From: Clostridium sp.
Lineage (GTDB): Bacteria; Bacillota; Clostridia; Oscillospirales; Acutalibacteraceae
Assembly (NCBI GenBank): GCA_031272895.1
Contig: JAISSW010000002.1
Coordinates: 1 to 64,000 of the forward strand
DNA length: 64,000 bases
Reading direction: 5' to 3'
Made by a program: the position numbers and the translations under genes. This document shows positions 42,470 through 52,471 of this stretch, in pieces. Every line of letters begins with the position of its first letter. Within the stretch, counting starts at the first letter, position 1. The notes beneath the pieces were generated by a model. The model worked only from the letters and a program-made list of their open reading frames with translations. It did not search any database and was not told the DNA's origin.

Positions 42470-43711
42470 ATGACTATCCGTGAAATGGGTCAGCGCGCCT
42501 GCGAAGCCCGTGTTCTGCTTGCAAGGGCAGGCGGCGCGGTCAAAAGGGCGGCACTGGAGGCAATTGCCTACGCGCTGGAGGAAAACGCGGGCGCTATCAT
42601 TGCGGCAAACGCCGAGGATTTGGCTGCCGGCAAGGCGAACGGAATGTCCCCCGCCCTGCTGGACCGCCTTGCGTTGGACGAGGCACGCATTGCCGGCATG
42701 GCAAAGGGTGTGCGCGAGGTTGCCGCGGAGGAGGACCCCGTCGGTCAGGTACGCTGGGGTGCTGTGCGCCCAAACGGGCTGCGGATTGAGAAAATCACCG
42801 TGCCCTTGGGTGTTATCGGCGTAATTTTCGAGGCTCGACCCAACGTCTGCAGCGACGCGGCGGCGCTCTGCCTTATGGCGGGCAATGCCTGCATTCTGCG
42901 CGGCGGCAAGGAGGCAATCAACAGCAACAAGGCGATTGCGGGAGTCATGCGCGGCGCACTGGAAAAAGCCGGTCTGCCGGCGGATTGTGTCCAGCTGGTG
43001 GAGGATACCTCTCGGCAGGGCGCGGCGGAAATGATGGCGCTTACGGGATTGATAGACGTGCTTATTCCGCGCGGCGGCGCCGGGCTGATTCGCGCCGTTG
43101 TGGAAAACGCCCGTGTGCCGGTAATTGAAACCGGCGCGGGTAACTGCCACATTTATGTTGACGAGAGCGCTGATATTGCCATGGCAGCCGACATAGTATT
43201 CAACGCAAAGACCAGCCGCCCAAGCGTTTGCAACGCCGCGGAGAGCCTGCTTGTCCACAGGGATATTGCGGCGAAGGCGCTGCCGGCAATTGCCGCCCGC
43301 CTTGCGGAAAAGGACGTTGAGCTGCGCGGAGATGAAGCCGCCTGCTCCATTCTGCCCAACGCCGTGCCCGCCATGGACGAGGATTGGGCGACCGAATACG
43401 GCGCCTACATTATGAGCGTTAAGGTGGTGGACAGCCTTGAGGCTGCCCTATCTCACATTGACCGCTATTCCACCCACCACAGCGAGGCTATTATCACAAG
43501 CGATTATGCTTCCGCCGAACGCTTTTTGCGCGAGGTAGACAGCGCAGCGGTTTATGTCAATGCCTCAACACGCTTCACCGACGGCGGCGAGTTTGGCTTC
43601 GGCGCGGAAATCGGCATATCCACCCAAAAGCTGCACGCGCGCGGACCGCTGGGGCTTGCGAACCTCGTCAGCGAAAAATACCTTGTGCGCGGCAACGGAC
43701 AAATCAGATGA
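42470..43711 (+). CDS. proA: Gamma-glutamyl phosphate reductase
   Basis: 413 residues. VIFEARPNVCSDAAALCLMAGNACILRGGKEA and the catalytic Cys in SVCNAAE are typical of ProA, the NADPH-dependent second step of proline synthesis. The usual partner proB is not adjacent. The start lies 6 bases after the previous stop, with GAGGAA about 10 bases upstream, so translation is probably coupled. Confidence 0.96.
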   Translation: MTIREMGQRACEARVLLARAGGAVKRAALEAIAYALEENAGAIIAANAEDLAAGKANGMSPALLDRLALDEARIAGMAKGVREVAAEEDPVGQVRWGAVRPNGLRIEKITVPLGVIGVIFEARPNVCSDAAALCLMAGNACILRGGKEAINSNKAIAGVMRGALEKAGLPADCVQLVEDTSRQGAAEMMALTGLIDVLIPRGGAGLIRAVVENARVPVIETGAGNCHIYVDESADIAMAADIVFNAKTSRPSVCNAAESLLVHRDIAAKALPAIAARLAEKDVELRGDEAACSILPNAVPAMDEDWATEYGAYIMSVKVVDSLEAALSHIDRYSTHHSEAIITSDYASAERFLREVDSAAVYVNASTRFTDGGEFGFGAEIGISTQKLHARGPLGLANLVSEKYLVRGNGQIR

Positions 43712-43759
43712 CACCCGCTCCCCCTTAGGAGGGAGAATTTTACACCGAGGTTATTAACC

Positions 43760-44428
43760 ATGCTTAAATCAACAACAAAGCGCACCGGCGCTTTCATATT
43801 AGGCGCGGTGATAGTGCTGCTGGCGCTTGTGGGCGTCGCGACGCTAATAAGTCTTTCCGCGCGCGGGGTTAACTCCCTGTTGGGCGACGAGGCAAAAAAG
43901 GCTGAATACGAACAGTTTTTAAGCTCCGTTGTGCGTAACGACCCCGACCCCTTTGACGATGTAAGCCAAGCTGAGCCGAGCCAGCTGATTGACTGTGTGC
44001 TGTGGAGCATACTGCAATCCAACATGGAAACGGGCAGCTATGAGATAGTGGAGTTTGAGAACAGCGCGGGCTTCCAGATTCCAAAGGCGGACGTTGAAGC
44101 GCGCTTCGCGGAGCTTTTCGGCGTGACGCAGGGCATAACCCACACAACCGTGGACGGCGGCGACTACGTCTTTACCTACGACCAAAACAAGGAGGTTTAC
44201 CTTGTGCCGGTCACCGGCATAGCCCCGCTTTACACCCCGAAAGTGACGGATATCCAAAGGAAATCCCGCACGATAGTTCTGACCGTCGGTTATATTCCGG
44301 CGACGGAATACGCTTTGGACGACAGCGGCAACGTCATTACACCGGAGCCGAACAAGTACCGCAAAATCACACTGCGCACAACAAACGACGGCTACTACAT
44401 CAGCGCAATACAACAGGTGGCAAACTGA
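43760..44428 (+). CDS. Membrane-anchored protein of unknown function
   Basis: 222 residues. One TM helix near the N-terminus (about 10-34, GAVIVLLALVGVATLI) is followed by a soluble domain predicted outside the membrane, with helical (45-115) and beta-rich (120-222) parts. No known family was recognised. It lies between proA and fprA on the same strand with short gaps. Confidence 0.78.
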   Translation: MLKSTTKRTGAFILGAVIVLLALVGVATLISLSARGVNSLLGDEAKKAEYEQFLSSVVRNDPDPFDDVSQAEPSQLIDCVLWSILQSNMETGSYEIVEFENSAGFQIPKADVEARFAELFGVTQGITHTTVDGGDYVFTYDQNKEVYLVPVTGIAPLYTPKVTDIQRKSRTIVLTVGYIPATEYALDDSGNVITPEPNKYRKITLRTTNDGYYISAIQQVAN

Positions 44429-44449
44429 GCCACAGGAGGACAGCAAAAG

Positions 44450-45655
44450 GTGAAACAGCTTGCAAACGGCGTGTTTTATGCCGGTGTGCTTAACCCGAAT
44501 ATGCGCGTGTTTGACGTAATCATGCGCACAGAATACGGCACAAGCTATAATTCATATATTGTTCGCGGCAGCGAAAAAACAGCCATTATTGACGCGGCAC
44601 ACAAAAGCTTCACCGCGCTTTACGAGGACGGGCTGGAGGAAGTCCTTGGCGGCGCCGCGCCGGATTATTTAATAATCAACCACACGGAACCTGACCATTC
44701 GGGCTGCGTTGCGGATTTGCTTGCGCGCTACCCAAGAATGGAGCTTTATTGTACCCGTGCCGCGGGCGTGTGCCTAAAAAACATAACCAACCTTGCGGAT
44801 TTGCGTGTGCACATAATCTCCGACGGGGAAACGCTGCAGCTTGGCGGCAAAACCCTCTCCTTCCACCCCGCCCCCTTCCTGCACTGGCCGGACACCATGT
44901 TCACCTACCTCAAGGAAGAGCGGCTGCTGTTTTCCTGCGACTTTTTGGGCGCGCACTACTGCGAGCCGGGCATAACGGACAAGCACCTTGTTTACACAAG
45001 CGCTTATAAGTCCGCGCTGAAGAACTACTTTGACTGCATTTTCGGTCCGTTTAAGCCCTGGGTTCGCAAGGGCTTGGATATTGCCGCCACGCTGGAGATA
45101 GACGCCGTTTGCCCCTCCCACGGACCCGTGCTGACCAAGGGTGTGCTGCTTGAAAACGCCTTTGAGCGCTATGCCGAATGGTGCGCGCCGCCAAAGCGTG
45201 AGCGACCGCTTATACCTATATTCTACTGCACCGCCTACGGTAACACGGCTGCGCTGGCAGCGGCTGTGCGCCGGGGGATTTTAAGCGCCCGACCTGACGC
45301 GGAATGTGAGTGCTATAACCTGATTGAGCAGGACGAGGAGGAGATGACCGCCCTGCTAAACGGCAGCGACGCCTTTGCCATAGGCTGCCTTACAATCAAC
45401 CGCGACGCTGTGCCGCCGGTTTACCGCCTGCTTGCCCACGCGGACGCCGTTAATATGCCCAAGCGCCCCGCGGCGCTGTTTGCCTCCTTTGGCTGGAGCG
45501 GAGAGGGCTTTGCCAACACCGCTGCCCGCCTCAGCTCACTCAAGTGTTCCCTGTTTGAAAAACAGCTTAAGGTAACCCTGGTTCCCACCGAGGACGACCT
45601 TAAGGCTGCGGAAGCCTTTGGCGCGGAGTTTTACAACACCTTCTTCCCCGGGTAA
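44450..45655 (+). CDS. fprA: A-type flavoprotein (FprA/flavodiiron)
   Basis: 401 residues. The metallo-beta-lactamase-like diiron domain carries H78-x-E80-x-D82-H83 (HTEPDH) and later ligands in FLHWPD, CDFLGAH and PSHGPV. The flavodoxin domain starts near residue 255 (FYCTAYGNTA, FMN phosphate loop). It reduces oxygen to water or NO to N2O, protecting anaerobes. No fused rubredoxin domain; a separate electron donor is needed. The start is GTG 44450 with AGGAGG 10 bases upstream. Confidence 0.95.
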   Translation: MKQLANGVFYAGVLNPNMRVFDVIMRTEYGTSYNSYIVRGSEKTAIIDAAHKSFTALYEDGLEEVLGGAAPDYLIINHTEPDHSGCVADLLARYPRMELYCTRAAGVCLKNITNLADLRVHIISDGETLQLGGKTLSFHPAPFLHWPDTMFTYLKEERLLFSCDFLGAHYCEPGITDKHLVYTSAYKSALKNYFDCIFGPFKPWVRKGLDIAATLEIDAVCPSHGPVLTKGVLLENAFERYAEWCAPPKRERPLIPIFYCTAYGNTAALAAAVRRGILSARPDAECECYNLIEQDEEEMTALLNGSDAFAIGCLTINRDAVPPVYRLLAHADAVNMPKRPAALFASFGWSGEGFANTAARLSSLKCSLFEKQLKVTLVPTEDDLKAAEAFGAEFYNTFFPG

Positions 45656-45676
45656 AATAAACACAAGGAGCTCATT

Positions 45677-46624
45677 ATGTACAAAATCGGCATTGACCTT
45701 GGCGGCACGAACATTGCCGTTGGCGTGGTTGACGACCAAAATCGGATTATTGCGCGGGGGCAGCGCAAAACACATTCCCCGCGGCCGTATGAGCAGATTT
45801 TTGCGGACATTATCACCGCAACGGAGGACGCCATAGCCAACGCCGGCATACTAATCGCTCAGGTGGAATCTATCGGCTTGGGCACGCCCGGCTCTGTGGA
45901 CAAGTCCTCCGGGCTTATAACCTACGCCAACAATTTGGATTTTCACAACGTGCCGGCTGTAGCCGTTTTACAGGCTCACTTCGGCGTGCCGGTTTATATT
46001 GAAAACGACGCTAACGCCGCCGCCTTAGGTGAATGCCTTGCCGGCTGCGGCGGCGGCTCAAGCTCCTTTGTTATGATTACTCTGGGTACGGGGGTTGGCA
46101 GCGGAATAATCCTGGGCGGGAAGATTCTGCGCGGGGTTAACTACGCGGCCGGCGAGATGGGGCACATGGTTATAATCAAAAACGGCAGCCGCTGTACCTG
46201 CGGACGCCGCGGCTGCTGGGAAAGCTACTGCTCCGCGCGGGCGCTTATTCAACAGACCAAGGACGTTATGATGAACAACCAGTCCAGCAAAATGTGGGAG
46301 CTTTGCAAGGACGATTACCGAAACATTGACGGGCGCACGGCGTTTATCGCCGCAAGGTCCGGCGACGCGGCTGCGCAGCGTGTTGTGGATAATTATATCT
46401 CTTTCCTGACGGAGGGCGTTGTTAACATAATCAATATCTTCCAGCCTGAGCTTGTTTGCATTGGCGGCGGTGTCGGCAACGAGGGTGAGAGCTTGCTCGT
46501 GCCCCTGCGCCGCGCCGTCAAGCACGCGGTTTATTCCCGCGGCTGCGAAGCACAGACGGAGATTGTGGGCGCCGTTTTGGGCAACGACGCCGGCATACTC
46601 GGTGCCGCCCTGCTGGACGAATAA
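45677..46624 (+). CDS. glcK: ROK-family glucokinase
   Basis: 315 residues. The phosphate loop GIDLGGTN, the catalytic-type ENDANAAALGE, and the ROK zinc motif CTCGRRGCWE identify a bacterial ROK glucokinase. It phosphorylates glucose with ATP and feeds glycolysis and glycogen synthesis, both present in this window. The gene lacks the N-terminal helix-turn-helix of ROK repressors. RBS AAGGAG; 21 bases after fprA. Confidence 0.9.
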   Translation: MYKIGIDLGGTNIAVGVVDDQNRIIARGQRKTHSPRPYEQIFADIITATEDAIANAGILIAQVESIGLGTPGSVDKSSGLITYANNLDFHNVPAVAVLQAHFGVPVYIENDANAAALGECLAGCGGGSSSFVMITLGTGVGSGIILGGKILRGVNYAAGEMGHMVIIKNGSRCTCGRRGCWESYCSARALIQQTKDVMMNNQSSKMWELCKDDYRNIDGRTAFIAARSGDAAAQRVVDNYISFLTEGVVNIINIFQPELVCIGGGVGNEGESLLVPLRRAVKHAVYSRGCEAQTEIVGAVLGNDAGILGAALLDE

Positions 46625-46626
46625 GA

Positions 46627-46660
46627 AAAAGCGGCGAAGCTTAAAGGCTCGCCGCTTTTT
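46627..46660. terminator. Bidirectional terminator between glcK and glyQS
   Basis: AAGCGGCGA/TCGCCGCTT hairpin flanked by A-run on the left and T-run on the right, between two convergent genes. Confidence 0.92.
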
Positions 46661-46669
46661 ATTTTGGGC

Positions 46670-48049
46670 TTAAAACTCCAGCCGTGCCGCTATATATTCC
46701 TCCAGCGCGTCGTTTGCAATGCGCTCCTGCGCCATGGTGTCACGGTCACGGACGGTAACGCAGCCGTCCTCCAAGGAATCAAAATCAAACGTCACGCATA
46801 GCGGCGTGCCTATTTCATCCTGGCGGCGGTAGCGCTTGCCTATGCTGCCGGCGTCGTCGTATTCCGCGGCGAAGCACTTGCAAAGCCTTTCGTAAACGGC
46901 TCGCGCGCCCTCCTCCAGCTTTTTGGAAAGAGGCAGCACCGCCGCCTTGACTGGCGCAAGCGCCGGGTGCAGGCGCAGAACCACTCGCGTATCATTTTTT
47001 TCAGCGTCCACAAGCTCCTCGTCGTATGCGTCCACAAGGAACGCCAGGGCGACTCTGTCCGCCCCCAAGGACGGCTCGATAACATACGGCAGGTATTTTT
47101 CGTTGGCGGCCTGGTCAAAATACTCCAGGCTTTTGCCGGAGGTGTTTTGATGCTGCGTCAGGTCAAAATCCGTGCGGGACGCCACGCCCCAAAGCTCCCC
47201 CCAACCAAAGGGGAACATAAACTCAAAGTCCGTTGTTGCGTTTGAGTAGTGCGAAAGCTCCTTCGGGTCATGGTCGCGCAGGCGCAGGTTTTCCTCCTTA
47301 AGTCCAAGCGAAAGCAGCCAATTTTTGCAGTATTCTTTCCAGTAGGCGAACCACTCCAGCTCCGTACCGGGCTTACAGAAGAATTCCAGCTCCATCTGCT
47401 CAAACTCGCGTATACGGAAGATAAAGTTGCCCGGCGTTATCTCGTTGCGGAAACTCTTGCCGATTTGGCAGACACCGAACGGCACCTTGCGCCGCGTTGT
47501 CCGCTGAATGTTGGTAAAGTTAACAAAAATGCCCTGCGCCGTTTCCGGGCGAAGGTAAAGCTCTGCCTTGCTGTCCTCCGTTACCCCCTGGAAGGTTTTG
47601 AACATAAGGTTAAAGGAGCGTATTTCCGTGAAATCGCTCGCTCCGCAGTCCGGGCAGGCAATGCCGTTTTTGCGGATATATTCGCTCATCTGCTCAAAGC
47701 TCCAGCCCGCCGGGTTTTCCCCCGCGTCCTCAATCAGCTTATCCGCACGGTGGCGGGTTTTGCAGGCCTTGCAGTCCATCAGCGGGTCTGAAAAGCCGCC
47801 AACGTGCCCTGAGGCTACCCAAACCTGCGGATTCATAAGTATTGCACTGTCCAAGCCGACGTTGTAGGGGTTCTCGCGCACAAACTTCTTCCACCACGCC
47901 GCTTTGACGTTGTTTTTGAACTCCACCCCAAGCGGACCGTAATCCCAAGCGTTCGCCAGTCCGCCGTAAATCTCGCTGCCCGGATAAACAAAGCCGCGCC
48001 CCTTGCAGAGCGCCACAATTTTTTCCATGGTTTTTTCGCTGTTTTTCAT
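46670..48049 (-). CDS. glyQS: Glycyl-tRNA synthetase (alpha2 type)
   Basis: 459 residues. Class II motifs are visible: motif 1 region WDYGPLG, motif 2 [25 protein letters not shown], and motif 3 [10 protein letters not shown], with a C-terminal anticodon-binding domain. CxxC pairs (CKAC and CPDC) sit in the N-terminal insertion. Start 48049 is preferred to farther upstream in-frame codons, which fall before the promoter. Confidence 0.96.
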   Translation of the reverse strand: MKNSEKTMEKIVALCKGRGFVYPGSEIYGGLANAWDYGPLGVEFKNNVKAAWWKKFVRENPYNVGLDSAILMNPQVWVASGHVGGFSDPLMDCKACKTRHRADKLIEDAGENPAGWSFEQMSEYIRKNGIACPDCGASDFTEIRSFNLMFKTFQGVTEDSKAELYLRPETAQGIFVNFTNIQRTTRRKVPFGVCQIGKSFRNEITPGNFIFRIREFEQMELEFFCKPGTELEWFAYWKEYCKNWLLSLGLKEENLRLRDHDPKELSHYSNATTDFEFMFPFGWGELWGVASRTDFDLTQHQNTSGKSLEYFDQAANEKYLPYVIEPSLGADRVALAFLVDAYDEELVDAEKNDTRVVLRLHPALAPVKAAVLPLSKKLEEGARAVYERLCKCFAAEYDDAGSIGKRYRRQDEIGTPLCVTFDFDSLEDGCVTVRDRDTMAQERIANDALEEYIAARLEF

Positions 48050-48079
48050 ATCCTCAGCCCCTTTTTGACGATAGGAGAA

Positions 48080-48108
48080 ATTATACCAAAATAAGCGCAA
48101 AAAGTCAA
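48080..48108 (-). promoter_or_regulatory. Promoter of glyQS
   Basis: On the minus strand TTGACT (48103-48108), 17 bases, TATAAT (48080-48085), 30 bases before the start codon. The leader is too short for a T-box. Confidence 0.88.
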
Positions 48109-48123
48109 TTTGTGCCTCTGCAC

Positions 48124-48152
48124 TTGCCAAAAGCAAGAAAAAAGTGTATACT
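48124..48152 (+). promoter_or_regulatory. Promoter of pgk-tpiA-gpmI
   Basis: TTGCCA (48124-48129), 17 bases, TATACT (48147-48152), back to back with the glyQS promoter. Confidence 0.82.
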
Positions 48153-48204
48153 ATTACAGCTAATAGCGGCAAATGTAATTTATACGACGAAAGGAAAACA
48201 CCGT

Positions 48205-49395
48205 ATGAAGCCATTGAACAAAAAAAGCGTCGCGGATATCGACGTATCAAACAAGCGCGTGCTTGTGCGCTGCGATTTTAACGTTCCTCTTGAGGACGGC
48301 AAAATTACAAGCGATAAACGCATTGTCGCCTCCCTGCCCACAATTCAGTATCTGCTGGATAAGGGCGCGAAGGTTATTCTCTGCTCCCACCTGGGGCGCC
48401 CCAAGGGTGAGTTCCTCCCGCAGTTTTCGCTTGCTCCCGTGGCTGTGCGCCTGAGTGAGCTGCTCGGCCGCCCCGTAAAGATGGCAAAGGACGTTGTTGG
48501 CGAAAGCGCAAAGGAGCTGGCGGGCAGCCTGCTTTCCGGCGAGGTGCTGCTGCTTGAGAACGTGCGCTTCCACAAGGAGGAAACAAAGAACGACCCCGAA
48601 TTCAGCAAGCAGCTGGCAAGCCTTGCGGACGTGTTTGTTAACGACGCGTTCGGCTCTGCGCACAGGGCGCATTGCTCAACAACAGGTGTTGCGGATTACT
48701 TGCCGGCGGTCTGCGGCTTCCTCATTCAAAAGGAGATTGACTTCATGGGCGGGGCGCTTGCCAACCCCAAGCGTCCGTTGGTCGCAATACTTGGCGGCGC
48801 AAAGGTCAGTGATAAAATCGGCGTGATTGACAACCTGCTGGATATTGTTGACGTGCTAATCGTCGGCGGCGGTATGTCCTATACCTTCCAGGCGGCGCAG
48901 GGACACAAAATCGGCACCTCTCTGTGTGAGGACGACAAGTTTGATTTGGCGCTGGAGATGCTGAAAAAGGCACAGGACAAGGGTGTTAAGTTCCTTTTGC
49001 CTGTGGATACCGTTGTTGGTAAGGAATTTAAGCCGGACACCGAATACAAAACAGTCCACGCGCAGGACATTGACGACGGCTGGATGGGTCTTGACATCGG
49101 GGAGGACACCCGCAAGCTGTTCGCGGAGGCAATCAAGGGCGCGGGCACGGTTATTTGGAACGGTCCCATGGGCGTTAGCGAATGGGAACACTTTGCCGGC
49201 GGCACAATTGCCGTTGCAACAGCCGTTGCGGATAGCGGGGCAATTTCAATCATCGGCGGCGGCGATAGTGCGGCGGCGGTGCAGAAGCTCGGCTTTGCGG
49301 ACAAAATGAGCCATATCAGCACAGGCGGCGGCGCTTCCTTGGAATTCCTTGAGGGCAAGGAGCTGCCGGGCATAGCCTGCCTGCTGGATAAGTAA
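48205..49395 (+). CDS. pgk: Phosphoglycerate kinase
   Basis: 396 residues. [16 protein letters not shown], the [12 protein letters not shown] region and the C-terminal [11 protein letters not shown] with [13 protein letters not shown] are canonical. It makes ATP from 1,3-bisphosphoglycerate. RBS AAGGA. First gene of a three-gene lower-glycolysis operon; gap and eno are not in the window. Confidence 0.98.
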   Translation: MKPLNKKSVADIDVSNKRVLVRCDFNVPLEDGKITSDKRIVASLPTIQYLLDKGAKVILCSHLGRPKGEFLPQFSLAPVAVRLSELLGRPVKMAKDVVGESAKELAGSLLSGEVLLLENVRFHKEETKNDPEFSKQLASLADVFVNDAFGSAHRAHCSTTGVADYLPAVCGFLIQKEIDFMGGALANPKRPLVAILGGAKVSDKIGVIDNLLDIVDVLIVGGGMSYTFQAAQGHKIGTSLCEDDKFDLALEMLKKAQDKGVKFLLPVDTVVGKEFKPDTEYKTVHAQDIDDGWMGLDIGEDTRKLFAEAIKGAGTVIWNGPMGVSEWEHFAGGTIAVATAVADSGAISIIGGGDSAAAVQKLGFADKMSHISTGGGASLEFLEGKELPGIACLLDK

Positions 49396-49419
49396 AATTA
49401 AACGATTAGGAGCAACAAA

Positions 49420-50184
49420 ATGAATAAACAGCTGCGCAAGCCCGTTATTGCGGGCAACTGGAAGATGAACAACACCCCCGCACAGGCGTCCGCACTGATT
49501 GAGGCCCTTAAGCCCTTGGTTGCAGGCGCGGACTGCGAGGTCGTATGCGGTGTTCCCTTTGTGGATATTTCCGCCGCCTTGGAGGCCGCAAAGGGCAGCA
49601 ACATAAAAATTGCCGCCCAAAACGTCCACTGGGAGGAAAAGGGCGCCTTCACCGGCGAAATCTCCGCCCAAATGCTCAACGCGCTGGAGGTTCCGTATGT
49701 AATCATAGGGCACAGCGAACGCCGCCAATACTTTGGGGAAACGGACGTGACCGTACAAAAGCGTGTGCGCGCCGCCCTTAACGCGGGGCTTAAGGTTATC
49801 CTTTGCAACGGAGAGATGCTTGCGGAGCGCAAGATGGGCATAACAGAGCAAATCGTCTGCGCGCAAACGGAGATTGCACTGGCCGGTGTAAGCGCGGAGG
49901 AAATGAAGAACATAATCATTGCCTACGAGCCTGTTTGGGCAATCGGCACGGGAGAAACCGCAACGCCGGAGCAGGCAAACGAGGTCTGCGCAATTATCCG
50001 CAAGCTGCTTGCAAGGCTGTATTCACAAGCCGTTGCCGACGCCGCGGTGATTCAGTACGGCGGCAGCATGAACGACGCAAACGCGGCGGAGCTGCTTGCC
50101 CAACCGGACGTGGACGGCGGGCTTATCGGCGGGGCATCGCTGGTAGCGGAGAAATTCGCCGTAATTGTTAACGCAGCGGGCTGA
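49420..50184 (+). CDS. tpiA: Triosephosphate isomerase
   Basis: 254 residues. AGNWKMN (catalytic Lys), IGHSERR (catalytic His), AYEPVWAIGTG (catalytic Glu and loop 6) and the C-terminal QYGGSMN phosphate loop are intact. It interconverts DHAP and glyceraldehyde-3-phosphate. RBS AGGAG; 24 bases after pgk. Confidence 0.98.
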   Translation: MNKQLRKPVIAGNWKMNNTPAQASALIEALKPLVAGADCEVVCGVPFVDISAALEAAKGSNIKIAAQNVHWEEKGAFTGEISAQMLNALEVPYVIIGHSERRQYFGETDVTVQKRVRAALNAGLKVILCNGEMLAERKMGITEQIVCAQTEIALAGVSAEEMKNIIIAYEPVWAIGTGETATPEQANEVCAIIRKLLARLYSQAVADAAVIQYGGSMNDANAAELLAQPDVDGGLIGGASLVAEKFAVIVNAAG

Positions 50185-50250
50185 TTGAGCCAAGGTTTTG
50201 CCGCTTTTCCCTAAAAAAAGCGGATAAATTTTTCTCAGGAGCATAAAACA

Positions 50251-51786
50251 ATGAAGAAACCCGTAATGCTTTGCATTCTGGACGGCTTTGGAATCAACAA
50301 GGAAACAAAGGGCAACGCCGTTTTTGCCGCAAAAAAGCCCAACCTCGACCGTCTTTTTGCCTCCTGTCCACATACCCAAATCGGTGCCTCCGGCATGGAC
50401 GTGGGTCTTCCGGACGGACAAATGGGCAACAGTGAGGTTGGTCACACCAACATTGGCGCGGGGCGTGTTGTCTATCAGGAGCTTACGCGGATAACAAAGT
50501 CCATTGCGGACGGGGATTTCTTCAGCAACCCGGCGCTTGTGGGTGCGGCGGAGGCGGCAAAGTCCACCGGTAGCGCCCTGCACCTTATGGGGCTTGTTTC
50601 GGACGGCGGGGTTCACAGCCACAACACCCACCTTTATGCCCTGCTGGAGCTTGCGAAAAGAACCGGTCTTGAGCGTGTTTACATACACGCGCTGTTAGAC
50701 GGGCGTGACGTGCCTCCGGCAAGCGGAGCCGATTATGTTGCCGATTTACAGCGCCGTCTTGATGAAATCGGCGTGGGAAAAATAGCAACGGTTTGCGGAC
50801 GCTACTACGCAATGGACCGCGACAACCGCTGGGAGCGTGTCGGCAAGGCTTATGCCGCCTTTGTTTACGGCGAGGGTGTGCGAGCGGAGGACGCTGAGCA
50901 GGCCATTCGCGCCAGCTACAAGGACAAGGACGAAGAGGGTAAATTCCGCACGGACGAATTTGTTCTGCCAACGGTTATTGACACCGAGGGGACGATCAAA
51001 CCGAACGACAGCGTGATTTTCTTCAATTTCCGCCCCGACCGGGCAAGGGAAATCACCCGCACGCTTGTGGACCCGGACTTCAGCGGCTTTGAAAGGCGCG
51101 GCGGCTTCTTCCCGCTGTATTATGTTTGCATGACGCAGTATGACGCAACAATGCCTAACGTCCGTGTGGCCTTTGCCCCGCAGTCGCTGGCAAACACCCT
51201 TGGCGAATACCTGAGTGCGCTTGGCAAAACACAGCTGCGCATTGCGGAAACGGAAAAATACGCGCACGTCACTTTCTTCTTCAACGGCGGCGTGGAAAAG
51301 GTCTATGAGGGCGAGGACAGGGTGCTGATTCCCTCCCCAAAGGTGCCGACCTATGACCTGCAGCCGGAGATGAGCGCATATTTGGTGACGGACGCGGTTG
51401 TTGAAAGGATTCTCAGCGGCGAATATGACGTGGTAATCCTTAACTTTGCCAACTGTGACATGGTTGGGCATACCGGCGTTTTCGAGGCGGCGGTTGCGGC
51501 CGTTGAGGCGGTTGACGAGTGTGTGGGGCGTGTTGAGAAGGCCGTGCTCCAAATGGGCGGTGTGTTTTTGCTGACGGCTGACCACGGCAACGCCGACCGT
51601 ATGCTGGACGTTGACGGCTCTCCTTTTACGGCGCACACAACCAACCCCGTGCCTTTCCTTGTCAGCGGGGCGGAGCTTGAGCTGCGCGACGGCGGCAGGC
51701 TTTGTGATATTGCCCCCACCATGCTGCAGCTTATGGGGCTGCCCCAACCGGAGGAAATGAGCGGCATAAGCCTTATTGCGCAATAA
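50251..51786 (+). CDS. gpmI: 2,3-bisphosphoglycerate-independent phosphoglycerate mutase
   Basis: 511 residues, normal length. The alkaline-phosphatase-fold metal and nucleophile motifs are visible: LDGFG at the N-terminus, MGNSEVGH (catalytic Ser), DGRDVPP, and the C-terminal [12 protein letters not shown] and TADHGNAD. It is Mn2+-dependent, which in spore-formers links glycolysis to pH and spore metabolism. RBS AGGAG about 9 bases upstream. Confidence 0.98.
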   Translation: MKKPVMLCILDGFGINKETKGNAVFAAKKPNLDRLFASCPHTQIGASGMDVGLPDGQMGNSEVGHTNIGAGRVVYQELTRITKSIADGDFFSNPALVGAAEAAKSTGSALHLMGLVSDGGVHSHNTHLYALLELAKRTGLERVYIHALLDGRDVPPASGADYVADLQRRLDEIGVGKIATVCGRYYAMDRDNRWERVGKAYAAFVYGEGVRAEDAEQAIRASYKDKDEEGKFRTDEFVLPTVIDTEGTIKPNDSVIFFNFRPDRAREITRTLVDPDFSGFERRGGFFPLYYVCMTQYDATMPNVRVAFAPQSLANTLGEYLSALGKTQLRIAETEKYAHVTFFFNGGVEKVYEGEDRVLIPSPKVPTYDLQPEMSAYLVTDAVVERILSGEYDVVILNFANCDMVGHTGVFEAAVAAVEAVDECVGRVEKAVLQMGGVFLLTADHGNADRMLDVDGSPFTAHTTNPVPFLVSGAELELRDGGRLCDIAPTMLQLMGLPQPEEMSGISLIAQ

Positions 51787-51801
51787 AGTGCGCCGCGCCA
51801 C

Positions 51802-51830
51802 TTGCGCAAGGAACGCAAATGTGTTATAAT
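51802..51830 (+). promoter_or_regulatory. Promoter of ireB
   Basis: TTGCGC (51802-51807), 17 bases, consensus TATAAT (51825-51830), 32 bases before GTG 51863. Confidence 0.85.
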
Positions 51831-51862
51831 TAAAACACCCTATGTAAATGGAGGTGGGTTCG

Positions 51863-52108
51863 GTGAACGATAAGACGCGTATCGTCAATATCAGCGCTGA
51901 AAACAGCGGCTTTATGCGGCAGACGCTGCAGGAAGTCTACGCTGCGCTGGTTGAGCGCGGCTACGACCCACTCGGTCAGATTGTGGGGTATTTACTCAGC
52001 GAGGACCCGACCTATATAACCACCCATGGCGGGGCGCGGTCACTTGCGCAAAAAATTGACAGGGACGAGCTGCTTAAGGCAATGCTCAAGGAGTACCTGT
52101 CACTGTGA
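51863..52108 (+). CDS. ireB: IreB family (DUF965) regulatory protein
   Basis: 81 residues. LQEVYAALVERGYDPLGQIVGYLLSEDPTYI is the family signature. In Enterococcus, IreB is phosphorylated by the Ser/Thr kinase IreK and affects cephalosporin resistance; in other Firmicutes its role is little known. The start is GTG 51863, 8 bases after GGAGG; an ATG at 51848 overlaps that RBS. The usual neighbours ruvX and a DUF1292 gene are absent. Confidence 0.93.
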   Translation: MNDKTRIVNISAENSGFMRQTLQEVYAALVERGYDPLGQIVGYLLSEDPTYITTHGGARSLAQKIDRDELLKAMLKEYLSL

Positions 52109-52132
52109 ATATAACAACAGGAGGAGATTGCC

Positions 52133-52423
52133 ATGGCTGTCCAAAAAAATCAGCCTTTCTTGATGTATAAGGGCAAGCCCCTTGTCCGCTCCGGCGACCA
52201 GCTGTATTACGGCAGCATGAACGACCCGTATGTGGTTTTCATGCAGGTTATGAGCAAGCGGCAAATCAGCGGGCAAACGGCGGCGGACAAAGTCAACGTG
52301 CAGCTTGTGCGCACTGACCCGGACGCCCCCGTTGAGGAGCAGATGCTGCAAAACGCCGTGCGCACGGGAATTTACGACTCGCTGGAGCTTGGCAGAACCT
52401 GGCTTGAGCGGGAACAGCAGTAG
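52133..52423 (+). CDS. Small conserved-looking protein of unknown function
   Basis: 96 residues, beta-rich at the N-terminus (PFLMYKGKPLVRSGDQLYYGSM) and helical at the C-terminus. No Cys, TM helix or signal peptide. It follows ireB after 24 bases with a strong GGAGGAG RBS and ends in front of a terminator, so it is probably co-transcribed with ireB. No family was recognised. Confidence 0.8.
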   Translation: MAVQKNQPFLMYKGKPLVRSGDQLYYGSMNDPYVVFMQVMSKRQISGQTAADKVNVQLVRTDPDAPVEEQMLQNAVRTGIYDSLELGRTWLEREQQ

Positions 52424-52435
52424 ACTGATTAACAC

Positions 52436-52467
52436 AAAAAAGCGCGAACCGTTAGGCTCGCGCTTTT
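52436..52467. terminator. Bidirectional terminator between the ireB unit and the Rrf2 gene
   Basis: AGCGCGA/TCGCGCT hairpin flanked by A6 on the left and T4 on the right, between convergent genes. Confidence 0.9.
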
Positions 52468-52471
52468 GTTA

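Noticed and set aside
42002-43258. Minus-strand open frame of 418 codons
   Set aside because: Shadow of proA and the CD1247-like gene; no RBS and low-complexity translation.
48050-48204. Search for a T-box upstream of glyQS
   Set aside because: The promoter is only 30 bases from the start codon, leaving no room for a T-box leader.
50746-51888. Minus-strand open frame of 380 codons
   Set aside because: Antisense to gpmI; no family features.
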